A stretch of 64,000 bases of DNA, taken from positions 2,294,001-2,358,000 of the forward strand of contig JAMSLZ010000003.1 in the NCBI GenBank assembly GCA_026027325.1. Reading direction: 5' to 3'. Under the pieces are notes generated by a model that saw nothing but the letters and a program-made list of their open reading frames with translations, ran no database searches and was not told the DNA's origin. This document shows positions 31,069-40,538 of this stretch, piece after piece. The stretch is from Actinomucor elegans. Lineage: Eukaryota; Mucoromycota; Mucoromycetes; Mucorales; Mucoraceae. Every line of letters begins with the position of its first letter. The first letter of the stretch is position 1. Both the position numbers and the translations under genes were made by a program.

Positions 31069-31950
31069 TTAATCCTTTAAAAACTTTTTCCATACGTTAT
31101 ACTCTCTATTTTTCTTACGCCATTGATATTCTTTTAAATACAATACTATATCTTTTTTATTTCTATTTCGTGGTATTATACTTTGCTTTAAGCCATTCCA
31201 TGTGCCTTCAATTGTATTTGTATGCACACCTGTATTTGGATCTTTAAAATGCTTTGAATGATTTACAGTTAAATGTTTGTATCCTATATTTTTCAAGTTA
31301 TTATACCCTTTCCATAAATCCGTATATATTGTTGTACCTTTTTTTACATATCTTTTTATAATTAAATCAATATTATCAACATTTCTTTCTTCAATGGGTA
31401 ATAAAAACATTTTTTTGTTTTCATTTTTTATTTTATTTTTTAGCATACTTCTTTCGATACCACCAATTACCCAAGCACCTTCTACCTTATGCCCCTTATT
31501 ATATTTTCTTTTTGCAATTTTACTTTCATCGATTTCTACAATTTTATTTCTACCTCCAATTTTAATATTTCTGTTACCTAACAATTGTTTATTTTTCAAG
31601 TATTTTCTGAATATTTTATTGTATGATGACACTGTATTTTTGCTAATTTGCAAACTTGATGCTATAAAGGAAGAAGGTGCTTTTCCAAGAAAAAGATATA
31701 ATATGTGTAATTGAGTATTTAAAGGTAAAGTTAAATTATTAAAAATTGTTCCTTTCAATGGTGATATTGCTTTCCTACATTTATAATATCTACAAACATA
31801 TAATTTTTTATTTAAGTTTAATTTAGTTTCATGTTCACATTTATTACACTTTATATGTTTATTAACGTAATCATTACTAATTAAATATAATAGTGCTTCT
31901 TTTTCATCGTCGAATATTTTTTTTAAAGATTTATATGGTTCTATAAACAT
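31069..31950 (-). CDS. Merlin/IS1016 (ISXO2-like) transposase, 293 aa
   Basis: N-terminal zinc ribbon (CNKCEHE then CRYYKCRKAISPLKGTIF), helix-turn-helix-like region (ASSLQISKNTVSSYNKIF), then the ISXO2-type DDE core: VEIDESKIAKRKYNKG, GAWVIGGIERS, TTIYTDLWKGY, NHSKHFKDPNTGVHTNTIEGTW. Length fits the family (about 250-320 aa). ATG at 31948-31950 is used; an upstream TTG extends the frame by two codons. Identical to the product of 35815-36696. The enzyme is expected to make 8-9 bp TSDs, as seen here. Confidence 0.93.
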   Translation of the reverse strand: MFIEPYKSLKKIFDDEKEALLYLISNDYVNKHIKCNKCEHETKLNLNKKLYVCRYYKCRKAISPLKGTIFNNLTLPLNTQLHILYLFLGKAPSSFIASSLQISKNTVSSYNKIFRKYLKNKQLLGNRNIKIGGRNKIVEIDESKIAKRKYNKGHKVEGAWVIGGIERSMLKNKIKNENKKMFLLPIEERNVDNIDLIIKRYVKKGTTIYTDLWKGYNNLKNIGYKHLTVNHSKHFKDPNTGVHTNTIEGTWNGLKQSIIPRNRNKKDIVLYLKEYQWRKKNREYNVWKKFLKD

Positions 31951-32165
31951 CTGCAATTTTATTAAATCCTTTTTATTTTTAATTTTAATTTGTAAAAAAA
32001 TTCAATTTTTTCATATAACAATAAAATTTGTGGTAGTAGGAGTTTCAATATGGACCTGAGAGTTCCTTTGGGATACATCCCCACATTCTATTGCACCCGG
32101 TCATCCACTAACCCAGAACCTGTACGAGTAATTGTACAACAATTGCGAGTATCTGTATGACCTCC

Positions 32166-32445
32166 TAAACAATTAATTGGTAAGTAATTCTTTAAAGGGA
32201 ACCAAGGATGGATTAAGGTAGGAATAATCAAGAATGGACACAAGATTATAAACCAAGAGATAAAAACCCAAGAGAGTGATTTTTTTTTTATAAACCAAAA
32301 GTTGATTGTCTTTATTCGATTCTAATAAAATACTACTTATATATATACTAAATCTCTAAAGCTGAAATAATAATATCTAATTATCTAAATACCGTTCTAA
32401 ACTGAGCCCTCTTTTTTTTTTTTTTTTTTTTTTGATCGCCTTGCA
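32166..32445 (-). other. 3' flank of element D with A-tract
   Basis: On the minus strand the RT frame stops at 32446 and is followed within 30 nt by an A run of more than 20 (32410-32432). Then come a TATA-like stretch (TATATATAAGTAG) and AATAAAGACAATC. It looks like part of an LTR or 3' untranslated region, but no matching copy was found at the other end of element D. Confidence 0.4.
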
Positions 32446-33857
32446 TTATACTATCTTGAGAGGCTCCCGATCCATTGAACTCTTGAACTGTTCAATCGGA
32501 ATTGACCTTGATAACGGATCAGCAAGATTCTCGATCCCAGCACGAAACACAATGTCAAATTCATAATCTAAAACCGCGGCTGCCCATCTCGATAACTTGT
32601 TGGATTGCTTTGGAGGTCTAAAAATGTATACCAAACTAGAATGATCCGTGATCAGGATAAACCTACGTCCTTTGAGATAATGCTTGAAGTAGGTAATACC
32701 CCATACCACTGCCAACGCTTCCAAATGATGGATATGATATCTAGCTTCTGCACCACGCAAACCTCTTGACGCATAAGCAACCACCCGTTCATTGGATCTA
32801 GTTTCACGATCATCCACCTGCGATAGTACCGCGCCTAACCCCAAATGAGAAGCATCCACAGAGAGTACTTGTACCTTCTCGCGATCCGGTAAAACCAAAA
32901 TAGGTGCCGTACACAGAGCCTTCTTCAACTTTCTAAACGCCTCTTCTTGTTCATCACCCCAGACAAAGGGCACACCTTTACGAGTCAATTTCGTCAAACA
33001 AGCAACAATTGATCCGTACCCAGGCACATACTTGCGAAAGAAACCAGTTAGACCAAGCCAGCTCTTTACTGCTGCTACATCAGTACAAGACGGAAAATTC
33101 TTGATCTTTTCAATGTTACGTTCACCAGGAGTAGTACCTTGTCTGCCGATTTGATGGCCTAAGTATTCAACTGAGTCTTGTGCAAAGAAACACTTCTTCC
33201 GCTTCAACTTCAAATTGTATTTCTCGCAAGCCTTGAACATCAACTCCAAATGTTCCTTGTGTTCTTCCAAGGTTCTTGAGAACACCAACACATCATCCAG
33301 AAACACCAATATGAACTTGCCAATATACTCAGAGAAAATGCTTGACATTACCCTTTGATATTCCGAGCAACCCACGGAAATCCCCATCGGTAGAACCTTA
33401 AAACGAAAGCAACCACGTTTAGTAACGAACCCAGTAATTTCCGCTGATTCTTCATCTTCTAAAGCCAATTGATGGTAACCACTGGTGCAATCACAAGAAG
33501 TGTAAAACCGAGCATTTGCCGTAGCTTCCGTCAATTCAGAAATGGTGCAAGTCGGGAAATTGGTTTGTACAATCATCGCATTAGCCTTACTGTAGTGGAC
33601 ATAACTACTTGTAGTGGACATAACTACTTTACATAGAATAGTAATAGAAGTGGCCTGAATAGTTAACTTGTGTAATAGTGACTAGTTATATTTACTATAT
33701 GTAACCACCACCCAGCCTATTAATAACAGAAGGCGGGCAGTGGTAGAATAAATCTCTCTCTTGTTTTCTGTCTCGTTAATTAAACACGTACCTAACTAAT
33801 TACGAACATCTCAGGAAACATCTCACTTACGATAGTCAACTACCGCGCGTTTCGTAT
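32446..33857 (-). pseudogene. Element D pol: reverse transcriptase and RNase H, no integrase
   Basis: Minus strand. Encodes VVDYRKANAM (33831-33857 and across the LTR-A insert), YTSCDCTSGYHQLAL, the catalytic FLDDVLVFSRT, KCFFAQDSVEYLGHQIG, then RNase H (VLSVDASHLGLGAVLSQ, ITDHSSLVYIF, LADPLSRS). The frame ends 20 codons after LADPLSRS with no integrase. Interrupted by a solo LTR-A (33591-33825) and cut at 33857 by LTR-K. Confidence 0.85.
33591..33825 (+). repeat. Solo LTR-A with a 19-bp terminal duplication, TSD CTTAC
   Basis: 33610-33825 is a full 216-bp LTR-A. The preceding 19 bp (33591-33609) repeat its first 19 bp. TSD CTTAC at 33586-33590 and 33826-33830 encloses both, so the extra copy belongs to the insertion. 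Confidence 0.9.
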
Positions 33858-34886
33858 TGTGCTGAACTAAGAAGAACATTTATATATATAATTAAATATA
33901 TTTATTTTTATATATGTATAATTTATTATAAATTATTATTTTTTTTGGAATATAAATCAAATTATAAATATTTTATTATTAATATAATGCCAAGTAACCA
34001 ACATTTTATTTATGGATAAAAAAGCAACATTATATTTATGCTATTTTTTTTATTAAAGTTGAAATCAGAAAGTAATTCTAAATGTTTCTCTAAGATCTCG
34101 CACATTGTTGTAAACGCTCATAATTATATTAATAAGAGAATACTGTACAGATAGAAAATCGTATAGATATCCTTATATATAGCTGCAGAAGTGTATAAAG
34201 CATTATTACCAAGAACCAGAATGTAAATGACTGTATTTGATTATGTTAAAATATCTTTATTTATATATCACTCTGAGCAAGTAGACGCTAATTGATAAAT
34301 ACTATCTCTCACACCAAATATTACATTCAATACTATTACCTTTGGATATAATGATCCCGACACTCCTCGCCGCTAATCTTGGTCCGCTCATTTGGTTATT
34401 ATCCCTGGTCTTCTTTATACGCAGTCCAACCTTGTTCCTGGCAAATCGTAATATGAATTTAGAATCAAGTGCCGATCGAGAAAAAAGTATATAAGAGATG
34501 CGTTTTATCACCTTTTGACCAGTTAATCAATTCTTGATCTATAATAAAAACTACCCACAGTTTTAAAAGTATTTCTATCTTTCCAAATCTCCATCTACCA
34601 CCTTTACAACACACATAATAAGTTCCGTCTTAAAACATAATCATCATCATAATGTACTCCATTAACAAATATATCTCAGCAACCGTCTTGTACAAACAAT
34701 ATAATTCTGCATCCGAGGTCTTTGTATATACTACTAATTATATACCCGACAATAATATATATAGAGCCTGATTTATATCTAAAGAAGTTCAGTTAACTAA
34801 GAATCATCTTTTACCTTTCTACACAATAAACCATTAGAAGGATTTTAATTGTATTCTTATAACGTTTTTATATATTTTTTATAACA
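33858..34886 (-). repeat. Solo LTR, family K, interrupted by LTR-E
   Basis: Minus-strand ends TGTTATAAAAAAT and GTTCAGCACA. The flanks CGTAT and CGTAC match at 4 of 5 bases. Removing it rejoins the RT frame as KKDGT-KRAVVDYRK. About 518 bp without the nested LTR-E. AT-rich; no other copy here. Confidence 0.7.
34106..34611 (+). repeat. Solo LTR, family E, TSD CACAT
   Basis: 506 bp from TGTTGTAAACGCTCATAATT to ACCTTTACAACA. TSD CACAT lies at 34101-34105 and 34612-34616. Nested in LTR-K. Confidence 0.93.
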
Positions 34887-35684
34887 CGTACCATCCTTCT
34901 TAGGCACAAGGAAACAAGGGCTAGTCCAAACACCACTCGATGGTTCAATTAACCCCAACTCCAGCATTTCATCCAAATAGGCATTCATGATGTCTTCATC
35001 TTCCCAGGATAACCTAAATGGTCTTGTCCTAACCGGCACCGCACCATCCTTAAGAGTCACCTTCATAGAAAAACCCTTGATTGTAGTCAAACCAGACACT
35101 TCAGAAAAACAATGCTTGTATTTTTCTACCACATTGACCAATTCAGTAGGAACACCATCCGTAATGTTATCCGCATTAAAAGAGGCTTCTTCAACTACTT
35201 CATCCTTTTCCCGGCCATCTGGAATCAAACTTTCCTCCAAGGTTTCAGTATATTTTTGGCTAACCTCAACCGTGCAGATCCGCTTTTTCTTCACAGATAG
35301 ATCGGTAACTGTTGGTCTATGCGTCGTGTAACCCTGCAGTTTAACCATACCCTTGGTAGATGGTATCCTGATAGATGAATCTACCAAATTCAGTTCTATC
35401 CCGTAAGCCTGGAACCATGGTACACCCAATAAACATAGATTATCGTCACCACCTTCTTGTAGACACATATGTTCAGGTCTTAATTTTCCAGCCACCCTTA
35501 TAGGAACATCCATGACAATATCACTCTTAGCATTCGCCTTCTTGTTGTCGAATCCCACCAAGTTCAAACTATCACCATTCGGGACCAAACCCAAAGAATC
35601 AGCTAATTTCTTTCTTGCTCAAGACAGATATAGATGCACCACTATCGAAACATGCCACTACAGGTTTGCCGCATATTTCTACTA
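34887..35684 (-). pseudogene. Element D protease and start of reverse transcriptase
   Basis: Minus strand from the Merlin-2 junction: VVACFDSGASISVLSKK is the aspartic protease site. A frameshift near 35605-35612 leads to LGLVPNGDSLNL. The frame continues through PWFQAYGIELNLVDSSI to the RT N-terminus (DGAVPVRTRPFRLS, SPCFLVPKKDGT), where LTR-K interrupts. Decayed. Confidence 0.8.
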
Positions 35685-35814
35685 GGATGTATCCCAAAGG
35701 AACTCTCAGGTCCATATTGAAACTCCTACTACCACAAATTTTATTGTTATATGAAAAAATTGAATTTTTTTTACAAATTAAAATTAAAAATAAAAGGATT
35801 TAATAAAATTGCAG

Positions 35815-36696
35815 ATGTTTATAGAACCATATAAATCTTTAAAAAAAATATTCGACGATGAAAAAGAAGCACTATTATATTTAATTAGTAATGATTACGT
35901 TAATAAACATATAAAGTGTAATAAATGTGAACATGAAACTAAATTAAACTTAAATAAAAAATTATATGTTTGTAGATATTATAAATGTAGGAAAGCAATA
36001 TCACCATTGAAAGGAACAATTTTTAATAATTTAACTTTACCTTTAAATACTCAATTACACATATTATATCTTTTTCTTGGAAAAGCACCTTCTTCCTTTA
36101 TAGCATCAAGTTTGCAAATTAGCAAAAATACAGTGTCATCATACAATAAAATATTCAGAAAATACTTGAAAAATAAACAATTGTTAGGTAACAGAAATAT
36201 TAAAATTGGAGGTAGAAATAAAATTGTAGAAATCGATGAAAGTAAAATTGCAAAAAGAAAATATAATAAGGGGCATAAGGTAGAAGGTGCTTGGGTAATT
36301 GGTGGTATCGAAAGAAGTATGCTAAAAAATAAAATAAAAAATGAAAACAAAAAAATGTTTTTATTACCCATTGAAGAAAGAAATGTTGATAATATTGATT
36401 TAATTATAAAAAGATATGTAAAAAAAGGTACAACAATATATACGGATTTATGGAAAGGGTATAATAACTTGAAAAATATAGGATACAAACATTTAACTGT
36501 AAATCATTCAAAGCATTTTAAAGATCCAAATACAGGTGTGCATACAAATACAATTGAAGGCACATGGAATGGCTTAAAGCAAAGTATAATACCACGAAAT
36601 AGAAATAAAAAAGATATAGTATTGTATTTAAAAGAATATCAATGGCGTAAGAAAAATAGAGAGTATAACGTATGGAAAAAGTTTTTAAAGGATTAA
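35815..36696 (+). CDS. Merlin/IS1016 (ISXO2-like) transposase, 293 aa, copy 2
   Basis: Amino-acid sequence identical to 31069-31950, with the same zinc ribbon and DDE motifs (VEIDESK, TDLWKGY, HTNTIEGTW). Intact frame; expected to be active if expressed. The first in-frame ATG is at 35815. Confidence 0.93.
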   Translation: MFIEPYKSLKKIFDDEKEALLYLISNDYVNKHIKCNKCEHETKLNLNKKLYVCRYYKCRKAISPLKGTIFNNLTLPLNTQLHILYLFLGKAPSSFIASSLQISKNTVSSYNKIFRKYLKNKQLLGNRNIKIGGRNKIVEIDESKIAKRKYNKGHKVEGAWVIGGIERSMLKNKIKNENKKMFLLPIEERNVDNIDLIIKRYVKKGTTIYTDLWKGYNNLKNIGYKHLTVNHSKHFKDPNTGVHTNTIEGTWNGLKQSIIPRNRNKKDIVLYLKEYQWRKKNREYNVWKKFLKD

Positions 36697-36966
36697 TTTT
36701 AATTTACATAAAAAATGCAAAAAATTGAATTTTTATATTTATTAAAAATATGATAGAAAATATATTGATAGTTATAAATGTGAAATGCATATTTGATATT
36801 CATTATTCTTATTACAAGGACCTGACTAAGTCAGTAAACTAGCCTATTTAAGACACAATGATTATGTAATAGATCAGAGACAATTGGGTATTACATTATG
36901 AGTGGGATTAAATATATCTATTATAAAAAAATAAAAAAAATTGAAAAAGTAATAATATAAAAAGAA

Positions 36967-37263
36967 ATGGATGAAATATTTAATATTATTGTAGATGATA
37001 AATATAAATACAATATTAAACGAAGTATAATTATAAAAGATATGAAAAAATATGATTTAGCAGAATACAAAATAAAGCAAAAAGATGGGTGTTATGAAAT
37101 CTACATGAAAAAAAATGGTTCAAATAAAAGATTAAGAAAAGTATATGAATTTAAGACATATAATAAAGATAAAAACAAAGGTATAAAAAGAAAAACATTA
37201 GATAATAAGAATAATATGATACTTGATGAAATCGCACCCATCATGAAAAAACTTAAATTATAA
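36967..37263 (+). CDS. Small Merlin-associated protein, 98 aa, copy 2
   Basis: Identical to 30501-30797, 270 bp downstream of the transposase on the same strand. Function unknown. Conservation in both copies reflects recent duplication and is not independent evidence of selection. Confidence 0.6.
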   Translation: MDEIFNIIVDDKYKYNIKRSIIIKDMKKYDLAEYKIKQKDGCYEIYMKKNGSNKRLRKVYEFKTYNKDKNKGIKRKTLDNKNNMILDEIAPIMKKLKL

Positions 37264-37765
37264 TTTAAATATATTTTCTAAATTAAATTTTTCAATATAT
37301 ATTCCATTAATTTTAACATTTATATCATGCTGATAATTATTATCTAAATTAAATTTTTATTTTCTAAGTTTTTTATTTCTTCCTTCACAATATCTATTTC
37401 TAATAAATTTTCATTATATTCATCATATGAGAAACATTTTAAATATAATTTTATTGTTATTATATATTTTTAATTAATATTTTTATTATCTATTACTTGA
37501 TATATAAAATTAAATAGTTTTAATAGAAAAACAAAATAAAATATTGAAAATAAAGGAAAAAGTAGAATTTATGATAAAAATATGAAAAAAAGAATTATTT
37601 TAGAAATTAGTAATAGTAATTATTTAAATACTTTTTGATATATTTATTGGTCATATTAAAAGCTTAAAAAACAAAAAATGTTAAGCATTTCCCTATGAAG
37701 TGTAAAATAAAATATTATGTATTATTAGTATAAATTAAATCTGAGACCTCGTTTGGTAATCACCC

Positions 37766-38534
37766 TTCTACTACACCGCGCATCGGCGAACTGATCTTCA
37801 TACGATTCAAATTATAGGGATAACGATAGACTGATTCAGTATCACTAAATTCCAAATCACTGTCATCCGAATAATCTGAAATTGAATCCAGATCGCTTGA
37901 CTGATCAGATTCATAACTAGAAGCATCACCATCCATCAAATCGTAAGATTCCTCGTGCTCAACCGCGTTGACTAACATAGGATCGTCAATCGCACCACTA
38001 GCAATAACCGCCAAATGCCTTTTAGATCGCTTGGGCCTTTGTATACGAAGATCCCTCAAACCATCGTTCATATCGCGAGCAGCATCCTTATCGATTGCGA
38101 TCCAATCCAACATAGAAAGACCAGAATCCAACTTGCTTAACTTGTCCCATACGTCTAACCTTGACGTCTTGACCGGTAACCTTCTTGCTTTTGTTCTTTT
38201 CCTCTTGGTAACTCCTCAGCAGAATCAATTACCATCGGGTTAGAATCTTGAACAATTGGAGGCGCAGGCAAAATTGGTATTGGATTGGCACGGTTCACTT
38301 CTTTCCCTTTGTCACGTCTTCGTTTAGCTGGAGGACTGGTTGTTTGATTAATATTGTTAGGCACCACAATATCAACTGCTTCGCTACCAGTGCGTTTAAC
38401 CCCAAACACCTCCTTTGTAATAAGACCTTCATCAAAAGAATCAATAACCGTATCGACCAAGTTAACACCTTGCTTGCTTGACCCCATCATAAATTTTCGA
38501 GGATTTTCACTTGTTTTACGAGTACCAGCCACCT
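37766..38534 (-). pseudogene. Element D gag-protease linker, frameshifted
   Basis: Minus strand. 38532-38155 encodes GTRKTSENPRKFMMGSSK and a basic patch (PPAKRRRDKGKE). 38131-37760 encodes LDWIAIDKDAARDMNDGL, KRSKRHLAVIASGAIDDPM and an acidic Ser/Asp-rich run. The two lie in different frames and neither matches the gag frame above, so at least two shifts are needed. Merlin copy 2 cuts it at 37766. Confidence 0.6.
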
Positions 38535-39207
38535 CTAATGCTGATACTCCTTGCCTTTTCCCTGCTCGATAGGAATAGCATTACTACCAGTACCCATAGT
38601 AGCGCCCGCCTTGCTCTTAGCCAAATATTCAGGACAGTCATACTTCTTATGACCCTCTTTGTCACAGAAAAAGCACACAAAACGACGAGAACCAGAAGCT
38701 ACAGGCACGCTAGCGTTGTTGACCGGGGCAGAATAACCATTATTAGCAATCGATCCATTGCTCAATTTAACCAGGTTAATACTAAGTTTCTCCAACTTAT
38801 CCACCAAAGAAAACATGCTTGATACTGCAGATGCTTCAGAATCACCAGAACTGAATTGCTTTTCAGCTCTAATTTCACCATTTACACCACCAGAATACCC
38901 AAGAGAACCATATTTAAGCAAACTCTTCTCAATTTGCTTAGCCTTATCCATGGCGTCTTGAAATTTTAACGGGGTACCATCTTTTTCCACCTCAAAAGCG
39001 ATATTCGGCTTGATGGCATTCAAAAACGTACGAACCTGGAAGCTTTCACTCTTATTATCCAAACAGTGGAATAATTCTTGCATCTTAAGAGCTACGTCGT
39101 CAATAGTGACAAATTCTTGACCCTGCTTCAAACTATGAAGCTGTTGCCACCATTTGTCCTCCTGATCAGCCAGATAATGCTTCTTGAAAGCAGCAACCCA
39201 AGCATCC
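38535..39207 (-). pseudogene. Element D Gag, C-terminal part with zinc knuckle
   Basis: Minus strand: gag capsid end (LQHEF-type region FVTIDDVALKMQELFHCL, VRTFLNAIKPNIAFEV) and a CCHC zinc knuckle CFFCDKEGHKKYDC, then a stop at 38535. Joined through one TSD copy to 42779-43049 it forms a 312-aa Gag with an intact frame. Interrupted by LTR-E at 39208. Confidence 0.85.
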
Positions 39208-39279
39208 TGTTGTAAAGGTGGTAGATAGAGATTTGGAAAGATAGAAATACTTTTAAAACTGTGGATAGTTTTTATTATA

Positions 39280-40498
39280 GGAGAACATGTTTGTGCATTT
39301 AAGCATAAAAATTTAACAATTTACATAGATTTCATGAATTATATAAATGTTAGGGTTAATTTTAAAATCACGTGATTGTTAAAATGCCCCTAAATTTATG
39401 AATTTCATTTTTTTCAGCTTTTTTTTAGAATACCAAGACATTTTTAGAAATCACATGATATGATAGCTATAAAACATACTATATAACAACAATGTCATCC
39501 AATTAATATATGTATAAAAACTAGATTACTCTTATATTTCCAATTTTAATTTATTTAACATAAATTGAAAAACATACATTAAAATAAATATGCCTGTAAT
39601 AACATTAACAGAATATGATAAAAATGCTTTTTTAATAGAGAAATTTAAGGATGACAAATACAATGTATTGTATAATGGTCATAATTTCATAATTGATACA
39701 AAGATTGCATTTGAAGATAGTCAATTATGGATTGAAAAAAAACCATATAAAATAAAGATAGATTTAGACATTACTAGTAATGAACATATTGATTTTGAAA
39801 GTTTTATAAATGTTTTAATAAATGAAATAAATATGTATTGTAGAAGAAATAAAATTATGAATGTAGAATTATTAAATCCTTTAATAGAATCGAATTCAAA
39901 AGAAAATACAAAAATTATGTATTTGGTATTAACTAATATATCCAAATTTAAAAATATAGAAAATAATCAAAATTTAAGTATTGATGATATTAAAAATAAA
40001 TGTTTTTCTATTTATCCATCATTATTTTCACCATCTATAAATATTAGTAATGGTAAGATATATATAAATTTTACAATTAAAACAGGTTTTATTAAAATAA
40101 ATAACGAGATAAAAGATGAGGATATAAATTATGATGATGCTATTAATATATTTAATAAATTAAATATTAAATAAAGTCAATATATATTTTAATATAAATA
40201 ATTTTTTGAATCCTTTTATTTAATTAATAATAAAATACGAGACTCTTAATATAATACATCCCTATCCATTAAACATATAATGATAGTAAAATGAATTAGT
40301 ATGTTTTATAGCTATCATATCATGTGATTTCTAAAAATGTCTTGGTATTCTAAAAAAAAGCTGAAAAAAATGAAATTCATAAATTTAGGGGCATTTTAAC
40401 AATCACGTGATTTTAAAATTAACCCTAACATTTATATAATTCATGAAATCTATGTAAATTGTTAAATTTTTATGCTTAAATGCACAAACATGTTCTCC
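39280..40498 (+). repeat. Hairpin unit F with 202-bp inverted arms
   Basis: 39280-39481 and 40297-40498 appear to be perfect inverted repeats (GGAGAACATGTTTGTGC outward end). They enclose a single 194-aa frame. Confidence 0.88.
39590..40174 (+). CDS. Hypothetical 194-aa protein of hairpin unit F
   Basis: An intact AT-rich frame between the arms. The sequence includes YKIKIDLDITSNEHIDFESF, a long helix-like stretch (FINVLINEINMYCRRNKI), and beta-like segments (IMYLVLTNISKF, NGKIYINFTIKTGFIKI). No recognised family. The DLDI-helix-strand order faintly recalls primase or replication-protein folds, which is speculation. As the only gene inside unit F, it probably serves the element. Confidence 0.55.
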   Translation: MPVITLTEYDKNAFLIEKFKDDKYNVLYNGHNFIIDTKIAFEDSQLWIEKKPYKIKIDLDITSNEHIDFESFINVLINEINMYCRRNKIMNVELLNPLIESNSKENTKIMYLVLTNISKFKNIENNQNLSIDDIKNKCFSIYPSLFSPSINISNGKIYINFTIKTGFIKINNEIKDEDINYDDAINIFNKLNIK

Positions 40499-40538
40499 TT
40501 AATAAGTATTACAGTAAATTTGACTGTTATTATTATAA

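Larger units (their letters stand above)
29999..32080 (-). mobile_element. Merlin-type transposon copy 1, 2082 bp, TSD CCACATTC
   Basis: Imperfect 25-bp inverted termini: GGGTGATTACCAAACGAGG at one end and GGATGTATCCCAAAGGAAC (reverse complement) at the other, both leading to CTCAG. The 8-bp TSD lies at 29991-29998 and 32081-32088, the Merlin/IS1016 pattern. It carries a transposase and a 98-aa frame, both minus. The inverted copy at 35685-37765 has identical protein sequences. Confidence 0.95.
29794..32165 (-). mobile_element. 282-bp MITE, copy 3, interrupted by Merlin copy 1
   Basis: 29794-29998 plus 32089-32165 add to 282 bp, the exact length of copies 1 and 2, in opposite orientation. 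The Merlin insertion duplicated 8 bp (CCACATTC). One outer flank is element J pol and the other is the 3' side of element D, so it joins two unrelated elements without a TSD. Confidence 0.88.
35685..37765 (+). mobile_element. Merlin-type transposon copy 2, 2081 bp, TSD TTCTACTA
   Basis: Inverted copy of 29999-32080 with the same termini. The 8-bp TSD TTCTACTA lies at 35677-35684 and 37766-37773. It interrupts element D upstream of the protease. The decayed third frame is also present (minus strand, about 37260-37455). Confidence 0.95.

Noticed and set aside
31277..31714. 145-codon hydrophobic frame opposite the Merlin transposase
   Set aside because: Antisense of a Lys/Asn/Ile-rich coding region, which produces Phe/Leu-rich open frames by composition.
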